From assembly GCF_003584125.1 (NCBI RefSeq), contig NZ_QXFL01000002.1:496001-560000 (forward strand): a DNA stretch of 64,000 bases, written 5' to 3'. Shown piece by piece: positions 9,817 to 17,786 of this stretch. Position numbers and translations under genes: made by a program. How positions within the stretch are numbered: position 1 is the stretch's first letter; each line of letters starts with the position of its first letter. The notes beneath the pieces were generated by a model. The model ran no database searches. It had not been told where the DNA came from and was given only the letters and a program-made list of their open reading frames with translations. The DNA is from Aurantiacibacter zhengii (GTDB taxonomy: Bacteria; Pseudomonadota; Alphaproteobacteria; Sphingomonadales; Sphingomonadaceae).

Positions 9817-10719
9817 ATGAACACAAACCAATTGAAAGTCGCTTTCCTCGGCCTTGGCGTAATGGGCGGGCCGATGGCAGGCCATCTCGCCCGTGACGGC
9901 CACAAGGTCATCGCTTACAACCGCACCGCTGCGAAAAGCGCCCGCTGGCATGAACGCATGCGCAAGGAAAACCTGGATGTCGCCACCGCCGCAACCCCGG
10001 TGGAGGCCGTGACGGACTGCGACGTGGTTCTCGCCTGCCTCGGCAACGATGACGACGTGCGCGCGGTGTTGCTGGGGGACGGTGGCGTTCTGGCGGCGAT
10101 GAAACGCGGCGCGACCTTCGTCGATCACACCACCGTTTCCCCCGCCCTGGCGCGCGAACTAGCCGAAGCCGCTTCGAGCCACGGCGTCCTGTGTGTGGAT
10201 GCTCCGGTATCGGGCGGACAGGCGGGCGCGGAAAACGGCAAGCTGGCGATCATGTGCGGCGGATCCGAAGAGGCGATGGCGGCGGCGACCCCGGTAATGG
10301 AGGCCTACTCAGCGCGCATCGTCCTTGTCGGCGATGCCGGTGCGGGGCAGGCATGCAAGGCGGTGAACCAGGTCTGCATCGCGGGTGTCCTGGCGGGTCT
10401 TTCGGAAGGCGTGCGGCTGGCCCAAGCGAGCGGTGTCGATACCGACAAGGTCCTCGAAGCCATCAGCGGCGGCGCGGCGCAAAGCTGGCAGATGGAAAAC
10501 CGCTGGCCGACCATGGTCAAAGGCGAATTCGATTTCGGTTTCGCAATCGACTGGATGCGCAAGGACCTGGCCATCGCCATGACCCAGGGCAGGGAAGTGG
10601 GCGTCTCGCTGCCTGTCACCGCGCTGGTCGACCAGTTCTATGCCCAGGTGCAGGCGAACGGCGGCGCGCGGCAGGACACCAGCGCCCTGATCCGTCACCT
10701 GCCGGAGGGGGCGGAATGA
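9817..10719 (+). CDS. NAD(P)-dependent beta-hydroxyacid dehydrogenase (3-hydroxyisobutyrate dehydrogenase family)
   Basis: A 300-residue enzyme with the Rossmann motif FLGLGVMGGPM (10-20), the substrate-binding motif DAPVSGGQAGAENG (128-141) and the catalytic lysine K181 in GQACKAVNQ, as in 3-hydroxyisobutyrate and related dehydrogenases. The C-terminal half is the all-helical dimer domain with the conserved KDLAIAM segment. Substrate cannot be fixed from sequence: 3-hydroxyisobutyrate, tartronate semialdehyde or succinate semialdehyde reduction are all possible. The next gene starts inside its stop codon (ATGA), so the two are translationally coupled. Confidence 0.9.
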   Translation: MNTNQLKVAFLGLGVMGGPMAGHLARDGHKVIAYNRTAAKSARWHERMRKENLDVATAATPVEAVTDCDVVLACLGNDDDVRAVLLGDGGVLAAMKRGATFVDHTTVSPALARELAEAASSHGVLCVDAPVSGGQAGAENGKLAIMCGGSEEAMAAATPVMEAYSARIVLVGDAGAGQACKAVNQVCIAGVLAGLSEGVRLAQASGVDTDKVLEAISGGAAQSWQMENRWPTMVKGEFDFGFAIDWMRKDLAIAMTQGREVGVSLPVTALVDQFYAQVQANGGARQDTSALIRHLPEGAE

Positions 10720-12389
10720 ACATTCGCCCGATAATTCTTCGCGGCAGCGCAATCGTGGCCGCGCTGCTGGCGGCCACCCCCGCCCTCGCCGATACGCACA
10801 TCGACAATATCGAAGGCATCTCGGTCAACCGCGACGGTTCGATAGATCGCTTCGCGGGCATGGTCGTGGACGAGGACGGCCGCATTTCCGAACTGCTCGA
10901 TTTCGGGGATCGCCCCACGCGCGATATCGAATACCGCGTCGATGGCGAAGGACGGGTCGTGGTGCCCGGCTTCGTGGACGGGCATCTTCACTTGATGGGC
11001 CTGGGGCTCGGCACGCTGGTGCTGGACCTGTCCCAGACCAACTCGCTGGACGAGGCGCTCTCGCGCATTGCCGCCTATGCCGCCGCCTACCCGGACCGGC
11101 CATGGATCATCGGGCGTGGCTGGAATCAGGAACGCTGGGGTCTTGGCCGCTTTCCCACCGCCGCCGAGCTGGATGCGGTCGTGCCCGACCGCCCCGTGTG
11201 GCTGGAACGGGTGGACGGACACGCCGGCTGGGCGAATACGAAGGCTCTCGAAGCGGGCGGCGTGACCGCCGCCACAACCGATCCCTCTGGTGGCCGGATC
11301 GAACGCGCCGCCGGAAGCCGCGCCCCTTCGGGCGTGCTGGTGGATGCGGCCATGCCGCTGGTGAACGACGCCGTCCCCCCGCCCCTGCCGGAAGATCGCG
11401 ACCTGGCGCTGCACAATGCGCAGTCGCTGCTGCTGCGCCACGGGATCACCGCCGTGGCCGACATGGGCACCACGGTCGAGGACTGGATGACCTTCCGCCG
11501 TGCCGGTGACGCCGGACGGTTGCAGGTGCGTGTGATGTCCTATGCCGACAGTGTCGATTCCATGCTGCTGATCGGCGGACCCGGCCCTACGCAGTGGCTC
11601 TACGAGGATCGCCTGCGCCTCAACGGCGTGAAGCTCTATCTCGACGGGGCGCTGGGTTCGCGCGGCGCGCTGCTCAACGCCGACTACGAAGACGATCACG
11701 GCAATCGCGGCCTGCCGCTGCTTTCGGGCACGCAGCTGCGCAACCTGATGAGCCGTGCCGCGCTCGACCGGTTCCAGGTCGCGGTTCACGCTATCGGCGA
11801 TGCTGCCAACCGCGACGCGCTGCAGGCGATCGAGGAACTGTCAGGCGATTACACGGGCGACCACCGCTGGCGCATCGAACACGCGCAGATCGTCGATCCG
11901 GCGGACCTGCCGCGCTTTGGCCGTCACGGAATCATCGCCTCGATGCAGCCGGTGCACCAGACCAGCGACATGTTCATGGCAGAAGCGCGGCTGGGCGCAG
12001 GCAGGCTGGGCGGCGCCTATGCCTGGCGATCCATCCTCGAGGCAGGAGGAACGCTGGCCTTCGGCACCGATGCGCCCGTCGAACCGGTGGACCCGCTGGC
12101 CGGTCTTGCCGTTGCCATCAGCCGCACCAATGCGGACGGCGAACCCGCCGGTGGATGGCGCCCGCAAGAGACGATCACCCGCGAACAGGCGCTGGCGGCC
12201 TATACGGCTGGCGCGGCCTATGCCGGCTTCGCTGAAGGAAGGTTCGGCAGCCTAGCGGAAGGCGAGCGCGCCGATTTCGTGATGCTGAGCGCGGATCCCC
12301 TGATGGCCTCCCCCCAGCAGATTCGCGATATCCGGGTTCTGGAAACGTGGATTGCCGGCCAACGCGTTTACGATTTCGCATTGGATTAG
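10716..12389 (+). CDS. Secreted amidohydrolase, YtcJ/imidazolonepropionase-like family
   Basis: From the ATG at 10716 (overlapping the previous stop) the protein has 557 residues. It has a signal peptide cleaved near ALA-D at residue 26, so it is probably periplasmic. The amidohydrolase metal site shows as H90-L-H92 in VDGHLHLMG, followed by WIIGRGWNQERW, FQVAVHAIGDAAN with the next metal His, the IEHAQIV His and the late TDAPVEP Asp. This is the Amidohydro_3 (YtcJ) pattern. The in-frame extension to 10191 is an overlap with the dehydrogenase and is rejected. Natural substrate unknown. Confidence 0.9.
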   Translation: MNIRPIILRGSAIVAALLAATPALADTHIDNIEGISVNRDGSIDRFAGMVVDEDGRISELLDFGDRPTRDIEYRVDGEGRVVVPGFVDGHLHLMGLGLGTLVLDLSQTNSLDEALSRIAAYAAAYPDRPWIIGRGWNQERWGLGRFPTAAELDAVVPDRPVWLERVDGHAGWANTKALEAGGVTAATTDPSGGRIERAAGSRAPSGVLVDAAMPLVNDAVPPPLPEDRDLALHNAQSLLLRHGITAVADMGTTVEDWMTFRRAGDAGRLQVRVMSYADSVDSMLLIGGPGPTQWLYEDRLRLNGVKLYLDGALGSRGALLNADYEDDHGNRGLPLLSGTQLRNLMSRAALDRFQVAVHAIGDAANRDALQAIEELSGDYTGDHRWRIEHAQIVDPADLPRFGRHGIIASMQPVHQTSDMFMAEARLGAGRLGGAYAWRSILEAGGTLAFGTDAPVEPVDPLAGLAVAISRTNADGEPAGGWRPQETITREQALAAYTAGAAYAGFAEGRFGSLAEGERADFVMLSADPLMASPQQIRDIRVLETWIAGQRVYDFALD

Positions 12390-12508
12390 CGTCATATACG
12401 CGCAACACTTTCAGCGGAGAATGGCAATTTTTTGCTGATCGCCTTTGCATTTCACGTTCGATGTGGGCAATAAGGCGCACGGATTCGAATTTTTGAGGTA
12501 CCGAACAG

Positions 12509-12748
12509 ATGACGAAGAAGCTTTTTACAACCCTCGCCGCCGGTGTGGCGCTGGTTGCCACGCCTGTTCTGGCACAAAGCGACATGGCTCAGCGCGCTGC
12601 CGCTGAATTCCAGAATGCAGAGCGTCTGGGCGGCGACGATGATGGCGGCAGCTACATCCTGCTCGGTATCGCTGCTCTCGGCCTGATCGTTGCTAGCGTC
12701 GTTATCGCCACCGGCGGTGATGACGAAGACCTGCCCACCAGCCCGTAA
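12509..12748 (+). CDS. Small secreted/membrane hypothetical protein with acidic tail
   Basis: A 79-residue protein. Residues 1-22 look like a cleavable signal peptide ending VLAQ, then a short amphipathic Ala/Gln/Glu segment, a GGDDDGGS linker, a single transmembrane helix at about 49-68 (ILLGIAALGLIVASVVIATG) and an acidic tail GGDDEDLPTSP. A GAGG Shine-Dalgarno lies 10 bases before the ATG. It stands alone with its own terminator, so it is an independent transcription unit. I do not recognise a family. Confidence 0.75.
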   Translation: MTKKLFTTLAAGVALVATPVLAQSDMAQRAAAEFQNAERLGGDDDGGSYILLGIAALGLIVASVVIATGGDDEDLPTSP

Positions 12749-12771
12749 GCTGGCGAGACAGCCAAGTTTTC

Positions 12772-12804
12772 GAAACGGGGTCGTTTACGGCCCCGTTTCT
12801 TTTT
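12772..12804 (+). terminator. Rho-independent terminator after the small membrane protein gene
   Basis: Stem GAAACGGGG/CCCCGTTTC around a ten-base loop, followed on the plus strand by CTTTTTG. It also separates this gene from the convergent tatC. Confidence 0.85.
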
Positions 12805-12846
12805 GTGCATGAACTCCGTGCGAGGAAAGCGCCAACGCGCCGGGTT

Positions 12847-13680
12847 TCAGTCCTGCTTGTCGTCTGACACAGGAGCGGCCTCAGCGCTATCTTCATCGGC
12901 AGCCGCCTCTTCCTCCTTGCGCTGCGCATCGCGGCGTTCGGTGATCTTCATCAGGACCAGCGAACCTTCGAACAGGAACAGCAGCGGGCCAGCGAGCACG
13001 AGCTGCGAAATCACGTCCGGCGGCGTTACGACAGCGGCCAGAGCCACCACGAGCACGATCACGTACCTGCGCGCGGAAACAAGCTGATCGCGCGAGACCA
13101 GCCCTGCACGGTTGAGCAGCATCAGCAGCACCGGCAGCAGGAAGCTAATCCCGAAAGCGAGGATGAAGCGCATCACCAGGTCGAGGTATTCGCCCATTTC
13201 CGGCAGTGCTTCGGCGTCGATCCCGCCGATATTGCCCTGGAAACCCAGGAACCAAGGGAAGGCGAGCGGCATGACCACGAAATAGGCAAGACACGCGCCC
13301 ATGGTGAAAAGCACCGGGGTGGCGATCAGGAACGGCAGGAAGGCGCGCTTCTCCCGCGCGTAAAGACCCGGCGCGACAAAGGCCCACAACTGGTTGGCGA
13401 TGATCGGGAAACTGACGAAGAAGGCCGCGAACAGCGCGACCTTGATCTCCACGAAGAACGCGCCGTAAAGCTGGGTATAGACAAGCCGTCCGTTACCCTC
13501 TCCGAAACTTTCGGTCAGCGGCCGCACGAGGATACCGAAGATATCGTCGGCGAAATACAGGCACACGGCAAAGGCCACGGCCAGAGCAAGCACCGCTTTC
13601 ACCAGCCGTCCGCGCAGCTCGATCAGGTGCTCCATCAGCGGCGCCTGGGTGTCATCCAGATCGGATATCTTGAACGCCAT
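12847..13680 (-). CDS. tatC: Sec-independent protein translocase TatC
   Basis: A 277-residue multi-spanning inner-membrane protein, receptor for twin-arginine signal peptides. It shows the N-terminal MEHLIELRGRL motif (about 14-24), the FVAPGLYAREKR loop and six hydrophobic segments typical of TatC, then a charged, Asp/Glu-rich tail slightly longer than usual. The start codon overlaps the tatB stop as ATGA. Gene order tatA-tatB-tatC on the minus strand is the standard one. Confidence 0.97.
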   Translation of the reverse strand: MAFKISDLDDTQAPLMEHLIELRGRLVKAVLALAVAFAVCLYFADDIFGILVRPLTESFGEGNGRLVYTQLYGAFFVEIKVALFAAFFVSFPIIANQLWAFVAPGLYAREKRAFLPFLIATPVLFTMGACLAYFVVMPLAFPWFLGFQGNIGGIDAEALPEMGEYLDLVMRFILAFGISFLLPVLLMLLNRAGLVSRDQLVSARRYVIVLVVALAAVVTPPDVISQLVLAGPLLFLFEGSLVLMKITERRDAQRKEEEAAADEDSAEAAPVSDDKQD

Positions 13681-14126
13681 CAGCCCTCGCCCTTCGATGG
13701 CTCGTCGGCTGCACCGGGGGACTTCTCCGCCTCGCTCGCAGCAGGCTTCCCTGCCGGCGTGGCAGGTGCCTTGGCCTCTGCCGAAGCTGCCTTTTCGTTC
13801 GCGGCGGACTTTTCCTGCGCCAACCGCTTCAGTTCAGCGGCCTTTTCCGGGGGATAGGCACCGGTCGGCTCCATTTGCCCAGGAACGCCTTCCGGATGCT
13901 CGCGCATGATCTTCTCGTTCTGCGCTTTCCACTTCTTCTCCATGTCCTCCATCTCCGCCTCGCGCACCATGGCATCCAGACCGGTGCGGAAATGGCCGGA
14001 GAGCTTGCGAATCTTGCCGATCCACCGGCCAGCCGTTCGCATGGCCAGCGGCATGTCCTTGGGGCCGATCACAAGGATCGCCACAACAATGATCAGCAAC
14101 AATTCGGTTGCGCCGATATCGAACAT
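13680..14126 (-). CDS. tatB: Sec-independent translocase component TatB
   Basis: 148 residues starting MFDIGATELLLIIVVAILVIGPKDMP, with one N-terminal membrane helix, the conserved Gly-Pro hinge, an amphipathic helix (AMRTAGRWIGKIRKL) and a long disordered Ala/Glu/Lys/Pro tail. The glutamate near residue 8 and the RKL helix favour TatB over TatA. It lies 28 bases after tatA and overlaps tatC. Confidence 0.95.
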   Translation of the reverse strand: MFDIGATELLLIIVVAILVIGPKDMPLAMRTAGRWIGKIRKLSGHFRTGLDAMVREAEMEDMEKKWKAQNEKIMREHPEGVPGQMEPTGAYPPEKAAELKRLAQEKSAANEKAASAEAKAPATPAGKPAASEAEKSPGAADEPSKGEG

Positions 14127-14154
14127 GGCTCAGCGGCGCTCGCTTGTCAGAAGG

Positions 14155-14415
14155 TTAGGAGGCGGTCTTGTCGCCGGTGGCTGCCGGAGCGCTCTCGACC
14201 GTTTCGCCAGCGGGTTTCGCCTCGTGAGAGGGGCCTTCGATACGCGCGGAAGGCTTCGCCTCCTCGGCAGCGTTATCCTCGTCGTTCAGCCCCTTGCGGA
14301 AGCTTTTCACGCCCTTGCCGAAATCGCCCATCATCTCGCTGATCCGGCCACGGCCGAACAGCACCAGGATCACCAGTGCGATGATCAAAATCTGGAATGG
14401 TCCAATGCTACCCAC
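14155..14415 (-). CDS. tatA: Sec-independent translocase pore component TatA
   Basis: 86 residues with a GTG start preceded by GGAGA at 7 bases. The start reads MGSIGPFQILIIALVILVLF, then the FGRGRISEMMGDFGKGVKSFRKGL amphipathic region with the Phe-Gly hinge of TatA. The C-terminal tail is charged and low-complexity. TatA oligomers form the transport pore. It is the first gene of tatABC and follows scpB by about 30 bases. Confidence 0.95.
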   Translation of the reverse strand: MGSIGPFQILIIALVILVLFGRGRISEMMGDFGKGVKSFRKGLNDEDNAAEEAKPSARIEGPSHEAKPAGETVESAPAATGDKTAS

Positions 14416-14446
14416 GAATATTCTCCGAAATCCTTGAGAATGGAGT

Positions 14447-15148
14447 CTAGGCGCTTTCTTCGGGATTTTCCAGCGTCACCGCACGGGATTCGTCTTCCGG
14501 GGCTTCCGCCTCGTCCCACGCGTCTTCCTGCCCGTCCGTTGCCGCGTCTTCCTGGGCCTCGGCCTTCGCGGCGGCTTTCTCTTCCATCAGGTCTTCGTAA
14601 GCATCGTCGACGGGATCGAGCAAGCCCGATGCCTTGAGCTCGGCAAGACCCGGCAGGTCCTTGCGGCTTTCGAGGCCGAAGTGGCTGAGGAACTCCGGAG
14701 TCGTGGCGTAGATCACCGGCCTTCCCGGCACCTCCCGGCGGCCGGCCACACGCACCCAGCCTGCTTCCATCAGCACGTCCAGCGTGCCGCCGCTGGTCTG
14801 CACGCCGCGAATTGCCTCGATCTCGGCGCGGCTGACCGGCTCGTGGTAGGCAATGATTGCAAGAACCTCGGTTGCCGCGCGGCTGAGGCGCCGCAGTTGG
14901 TCCTTCTCCCGCCGCAGGATGTGGGCAAGGTCCGGCGCGGTCTGGAACGACCAGCGCTTGCCCCGCTCCACCAGGTGTATGCCGCGCTTCGCATAGTGCT
15001 CCTGCAGGAAAGCCAGGGCATCCTTCACGTCGGCATCGCCCAGATGCGCGGAGATCTGCTCGCGGGTCAGCGGCTCCTCTGCGGCGAACAGGCAGGCCTC
15101 CACCGCCCGCGCCAGATCGTCGGCGCTGTCAGGCCCATTGTCAGGCAT
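14447..15148 (-). CDS. scpB: Segregation and condensation protein ScpB
   Basis: 233 residues. Two winged-helix domains occupy about 10-170, with the family segments AVEACLFAAEEPLT, EVLAIIAYHEPVSRAEIEAIRGV and YATTPEFLSHFGL. The C-terminal 50 residues are an acidic Glu/Asp/Ala tail. ScpB joins SMC and ScpA in chromosome condensation. Its start overlaps the scpA stop by 8 bases. Confidence 0.96.
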   Translation of the reverse strand: MPDNGPDSADDLARAVEACLFAAEEPLTREQISAHLGDADVKDALAFLQEHYAKRGIHLVERGKRWSFQTAPDLAHILRREKDQLRRLSRAATEVLAIIAYHEPVSRAEIEAIRGVQTSGGTLDVLMEAGWVRVAGRREVPGRPVIYATTPEFLSHFGLESRKDLPGLAELKASGLLDPVDDAYEDLMEEKAAAKAEAQEDAATDGQEDAWDEAEAPEDESRAVTLENPEESA

Positions 15149-15968
15149 CGGCTTTCACCCGTCGCAGGTGGAGGGGACCGAAGGTCTCTTCCTGGCGAAT
15201 CTCCGCCTTGCCCTGCTTGGCCAGTTCCAGCGCGGCCAGAAAGCTGCTGGCGAGGGCCGACTTTTTCAGCCGCGGCTCGGCATCGCCGGGAAGGAAGGTC
15301 CGCAATTCCATCCAGTCCAGCGAGACACCCAGCATGGCGCTGACTCGGTTGAGCGCGGAATCCAGCGTCATCACCGGGCGGTTGGCCACCATGTGCACCA
15401 CAGGTTCCGTGCGCAGCTTCACCTGCCCGTAAGCGTGCACAAGCTGGTACCAGTTGCACTGCCACACGTTGTTGCGCAGCGTGCGCAGGCCCTCGGGTGA
15501 ACCGCGAGAGAACACGTCGCGCCCCACCCTGTCCCGCGCCATCAGCCGGGCACCGGCCTCGCGCATGGCGCCAAGCCGGGCAATGCGGAGCTGCAGCCTC
15601 AATGCCAGTTCTTCGGGGGACGGGTCTTCCTGTTCCTCCTTGGGCAGCAGCAGCGCGGACTTGAGGTAGGCCAGCCAGGCTGCCATCACCAGATAATCGG
15701 CGGCGATCTCCAGCTTCAGCGCCTCGGCCTGCTCGATGTAATCGATGTACTGGTCCACCAGCGCCAGGATGGAGATCGACTTGAGGTCCACCTTCTGCCG
15801 CCGGGCAAGGTCCAGCAGCAGGTCCAGCGGGCCTTCCCAGTTCTCCAGTTCGATATATAGCGCGCTGGAATCGGTCGTGCCGGGTGCTGCGATGCCGTGC
15901 CATTCTTCCCCGGGGCCACCCCCGGCTTCGGCGGCATCGATCAGGCTGCCCTCGTCCATCGCGCTCAT
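15141..15968 (-). CDS. scpA: Segregation and condensation protein ScpA (kleisin)
   Basis: 275 residues from the ATG at 15968, which overlaps the nagZ stop as ATGA; the open frame upstream to 16166 lies within nagZ and is rejected. The N-terminal SMC-binding part shows LENWEGPLDLLLDLARRQKVDL and the central QYIDYIEQAEALKLEIAADYLVMAAWLAYLKS helices of ScpA. The C-terminal winged helix has FLAALELAKQGKAEIRQEETFGPL. It forms the condensin complex with ScpB and SMC. Confidence 0.96.
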   Translation of the reverse strand: MSAMDEGSLIDAAEAGGGPGEEWHGIAAPGTTDSSALYIELENWEGPLDLLLDLARRQKVDLKSISILALVDQYIDYIEQAEALKLEIAADYLVMAAWLAYLKSALLLPKEEQEDPSPEELALRLQLRIARLGAMREAGARLMARDRVGRDVFSRGSPEGLRTLRNNVWQCNWYQLVHAYGQVKLRTEPVVHMVANRPVMTLDSALNRVSAMLGVSLDWMELRTFLPGDAEPRLKKSALASSFLAALELAKQGKAEIRQEETFGPLHLRRVKADA

Positions 15969-16984
15969 GCCCGCACTCCCACCAGGGCGAGAAACGAGTC
16001 CCGTGCGGCGAGCAGTTCCCCGCGCGGCGTATCGTCGGCAATCTTGCCCGCGCCTGACATTGCGCGGTCCAGCCGCTTGCGCGTCGCATCGGACATGGCG
16101 GGCAAGATTTCGGCAGAGCCGACCATGTCGTCCATCTTGCCCCAGCAGTTGAGCACGAGGTCGCATCCCGCCGCCACCGCGCGTGCCGAGCGTTCGGGAA
16201 TCGTGCCATCGAGCGCCTGCATGTCGATATCGTCCGACAGCAGCAGCCCGTCGAAGCCGATGCGCTTGCGGATGATCTCCGCAATGACGAATTCGCTCTG
16301 CGTCGCCGGATTGGCAGCATCCCAGGCGGTGAAGCGGATGTGCGCGGTCATCGCCATCGGCGCGTCCGAGAGCTTGGCAAAGGGCGCGATGTCGGTGGCA
16401 AGTTCGTCCTCGCCAGCCTCCACGATGGGCAGATCCTTGTGGCTGTCGACCGTGGCGCGCCCATGGCCCGGCATGTGCTTGATGCAGCCCACGACCCCGG
16501 CCCGCGCCAGCCCGTCCAGCGTGGCTCGCCCCAGCGCTGCCACCTGCATCGGATCGCGGCCCAGCGCGCGGTCTCCGATCACGTCATGTGCGCCCTCGGC
16601 AGGGATATCGAGCACCGGGTGATAGTCCACGGTGATGCCCACCTCGGCAAGGTCCAGCGCCAGCAGCTGCGCATTGGCACGAATGGCCTGGATCGCGCTG
16701 GCGGGGGCAATATCGAAGAGCTGGGCGAACCGCCCCGGCGCGGGATAGGCGTCCCATTCCGGCGGCTTCATGCGCGATACCCTTCCGCCCTCCTGGTCGA
16801 TGGAGATGAGCAGATCATCGCGCCCGTGCAAAGTGCGCAGGGAATCTGTCAGCGCCCGCAGCTGCTTGCGGTTTTTGACGTTTCGTCCGAACAGGATGTA
16901 GCCCGCAGGCTGCGCCTCCGCGAAGAAGGCGCGCTCGTCCTCGGTCAGTTCGAGGCCGGACAGGCTGAAGATGGCAGGCGTCAT
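15965..16984 (-). CDS. nagZ: Beta-N-acetylhexosaminidase NagZ (glycoside hydrolase family 3)
   Basis: 339 residues. Removes N-acetylglucosamine from 1,6-anhydromuropeptides in peptidoglycan recycling, in the cytoplasm. The family signature KHMPGHG (169-175) followed by D180-S-H182 is complete, and the nucleophile Asp is in LLLSDDIDM near 248-252. IDQEGGRVSRM (62-72) is the conserved early substrate motif. It sits between the SPOR protein and scpA, an arrangement common in Sphingomonadales. Confidence 0.95.
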   Translation of the reverse strand: MTPAIFSLSGLELTEDERAFFAEAQPAGYILFGRNVKNRKQLRALTDSLRTLHGRDDLLISIDQEGGRVSRMKPPEWDAYPAPGRFAQLFDIAPASAIQAIRANAQLLALDLAEVGITVDYHPVLDIPAEGAHDVIGDRALGRDPMQVAALGRATLDGLARAGVVGCIKHMPGHGRATVDSHKDLPIVEAGEDELATDIAPFAKLSDAPMAMTAHIRFTAWDAANPATQSEFVIAEIIRKRIGFDGLLLSDDIDMQALDGTIPERSARAVAAGCDLVLNCWGKMDDMVGSAEILPAMSDATRKRLDRAMSGAGKIADDTPRGELLAARDSFLALVGVRA

Positions 16985-17069
16985 AAGCCTGCAATTAGGC
17001 CCAAATCATTGCCAGGGTGCAAGCATTCTGCGGGTGGCAGCCGGGGAAAACACGCCCGGACGCGTCCAA

Positions 17070-17783
17070 TCAGCGAATATAGCAGTCGCCGCCGGCATTG
17101 CGGATGGCGCGGCAGGTGGTGTCACCAGCCTCGCGATTGGGAGCGATGGCCTGCAGGCGATAGACGGTCGCCCCGTTCACCTCCGCCTCGACAATCCGGC
17201 TGCGCAGGCCCGAAAGCGCGGAATAGCGCCCGCGGGCGTTTACCCATGCCTCGTCAGCGTCGGAGCGGCTGGTGAATGCGCCGATCTGGACATAGACCGC
17301 ATTGCTGGGCACCGCTTCTTCGCCATCATCCTCGTCGTCGCTGCCCTGGGCCATATCGATACTGGGCGCCGGCACTTCGCTATCGGCCAGGCGGCCACGC
17401 GTGGATTGTCCTTCCGCCACTTCGAACGCGGTATCGCCGGTGCCAGCGACTTCGCGGCCACCGGGGTTCTCCGGACGCTCCTTGTAAGGGCCATCGGGGG
17501 CCTCGATCGTGCTGCCGTCAGCGACGAGTTCCGCGTCGGGCCGATCGCGCAGTACCCACCAGGCGCCGAACAACAGCGCCCCGATGATCACCAGCCCGAC
17601 CAGTCCGATCCAGATCAGCCGCGCGTCGAAACCGCCCTCGTCCTCGTAGTCGCCGTCGTCCTCGAGCCAGGGCAGCGCGTCATCGTCGTCATCCAGCGCG
17701 AGCTGTTCTTCGGCCTCGAGGGTTTCCTCGAACTCGGCATCCTCGATGCCGTCTCCATCCTTTCCCCCCGCCGGAAAGTTCAT
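17070..17783 (-). CDS. SPOR domain membrane protein
   Basis: 237 residues: a very acidic N-terminal cytoplasmic part (about 1-50), one transmembrane helix at about 52-76 (WIGLVGLVIIGALLFGAWW), a linker of low complexity, and a C-terminal SPOR domain (about 155-237; YVQIGAFTSRSDADEAW, then VYRLQAIAPNREAG). SPOR domains bind denuded septal glycan, so a division or wall-remodelling role (FtsN/DedD-like) is inferred. The start lies 3 bases after argS, so the two are cotranscribed. Confidence 0.88.
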   Translation of the reverse strand: MNFPAGGKDGDGIEDAEFEETLEAEEQLALDDDDDALPWLEDDGDYEDEGGFDARLIWIGLVGLVIIGALLFGAWWVLRDRPDAELVADGSTIEAPDGPYKERPENPGGREVAGTGDTAFEVAEGQSTRGRLADSEVPAPSIDMAQGSDDEDDGEEAVPSNAVYVQIGAFTSRSDADEAWVNARGRYSALSGLRSRIVEAEVNGATVYRLQAIAPNREAGDTTCRAIRNAGGDCYIR

Positions 17784-17786
17784 TGT

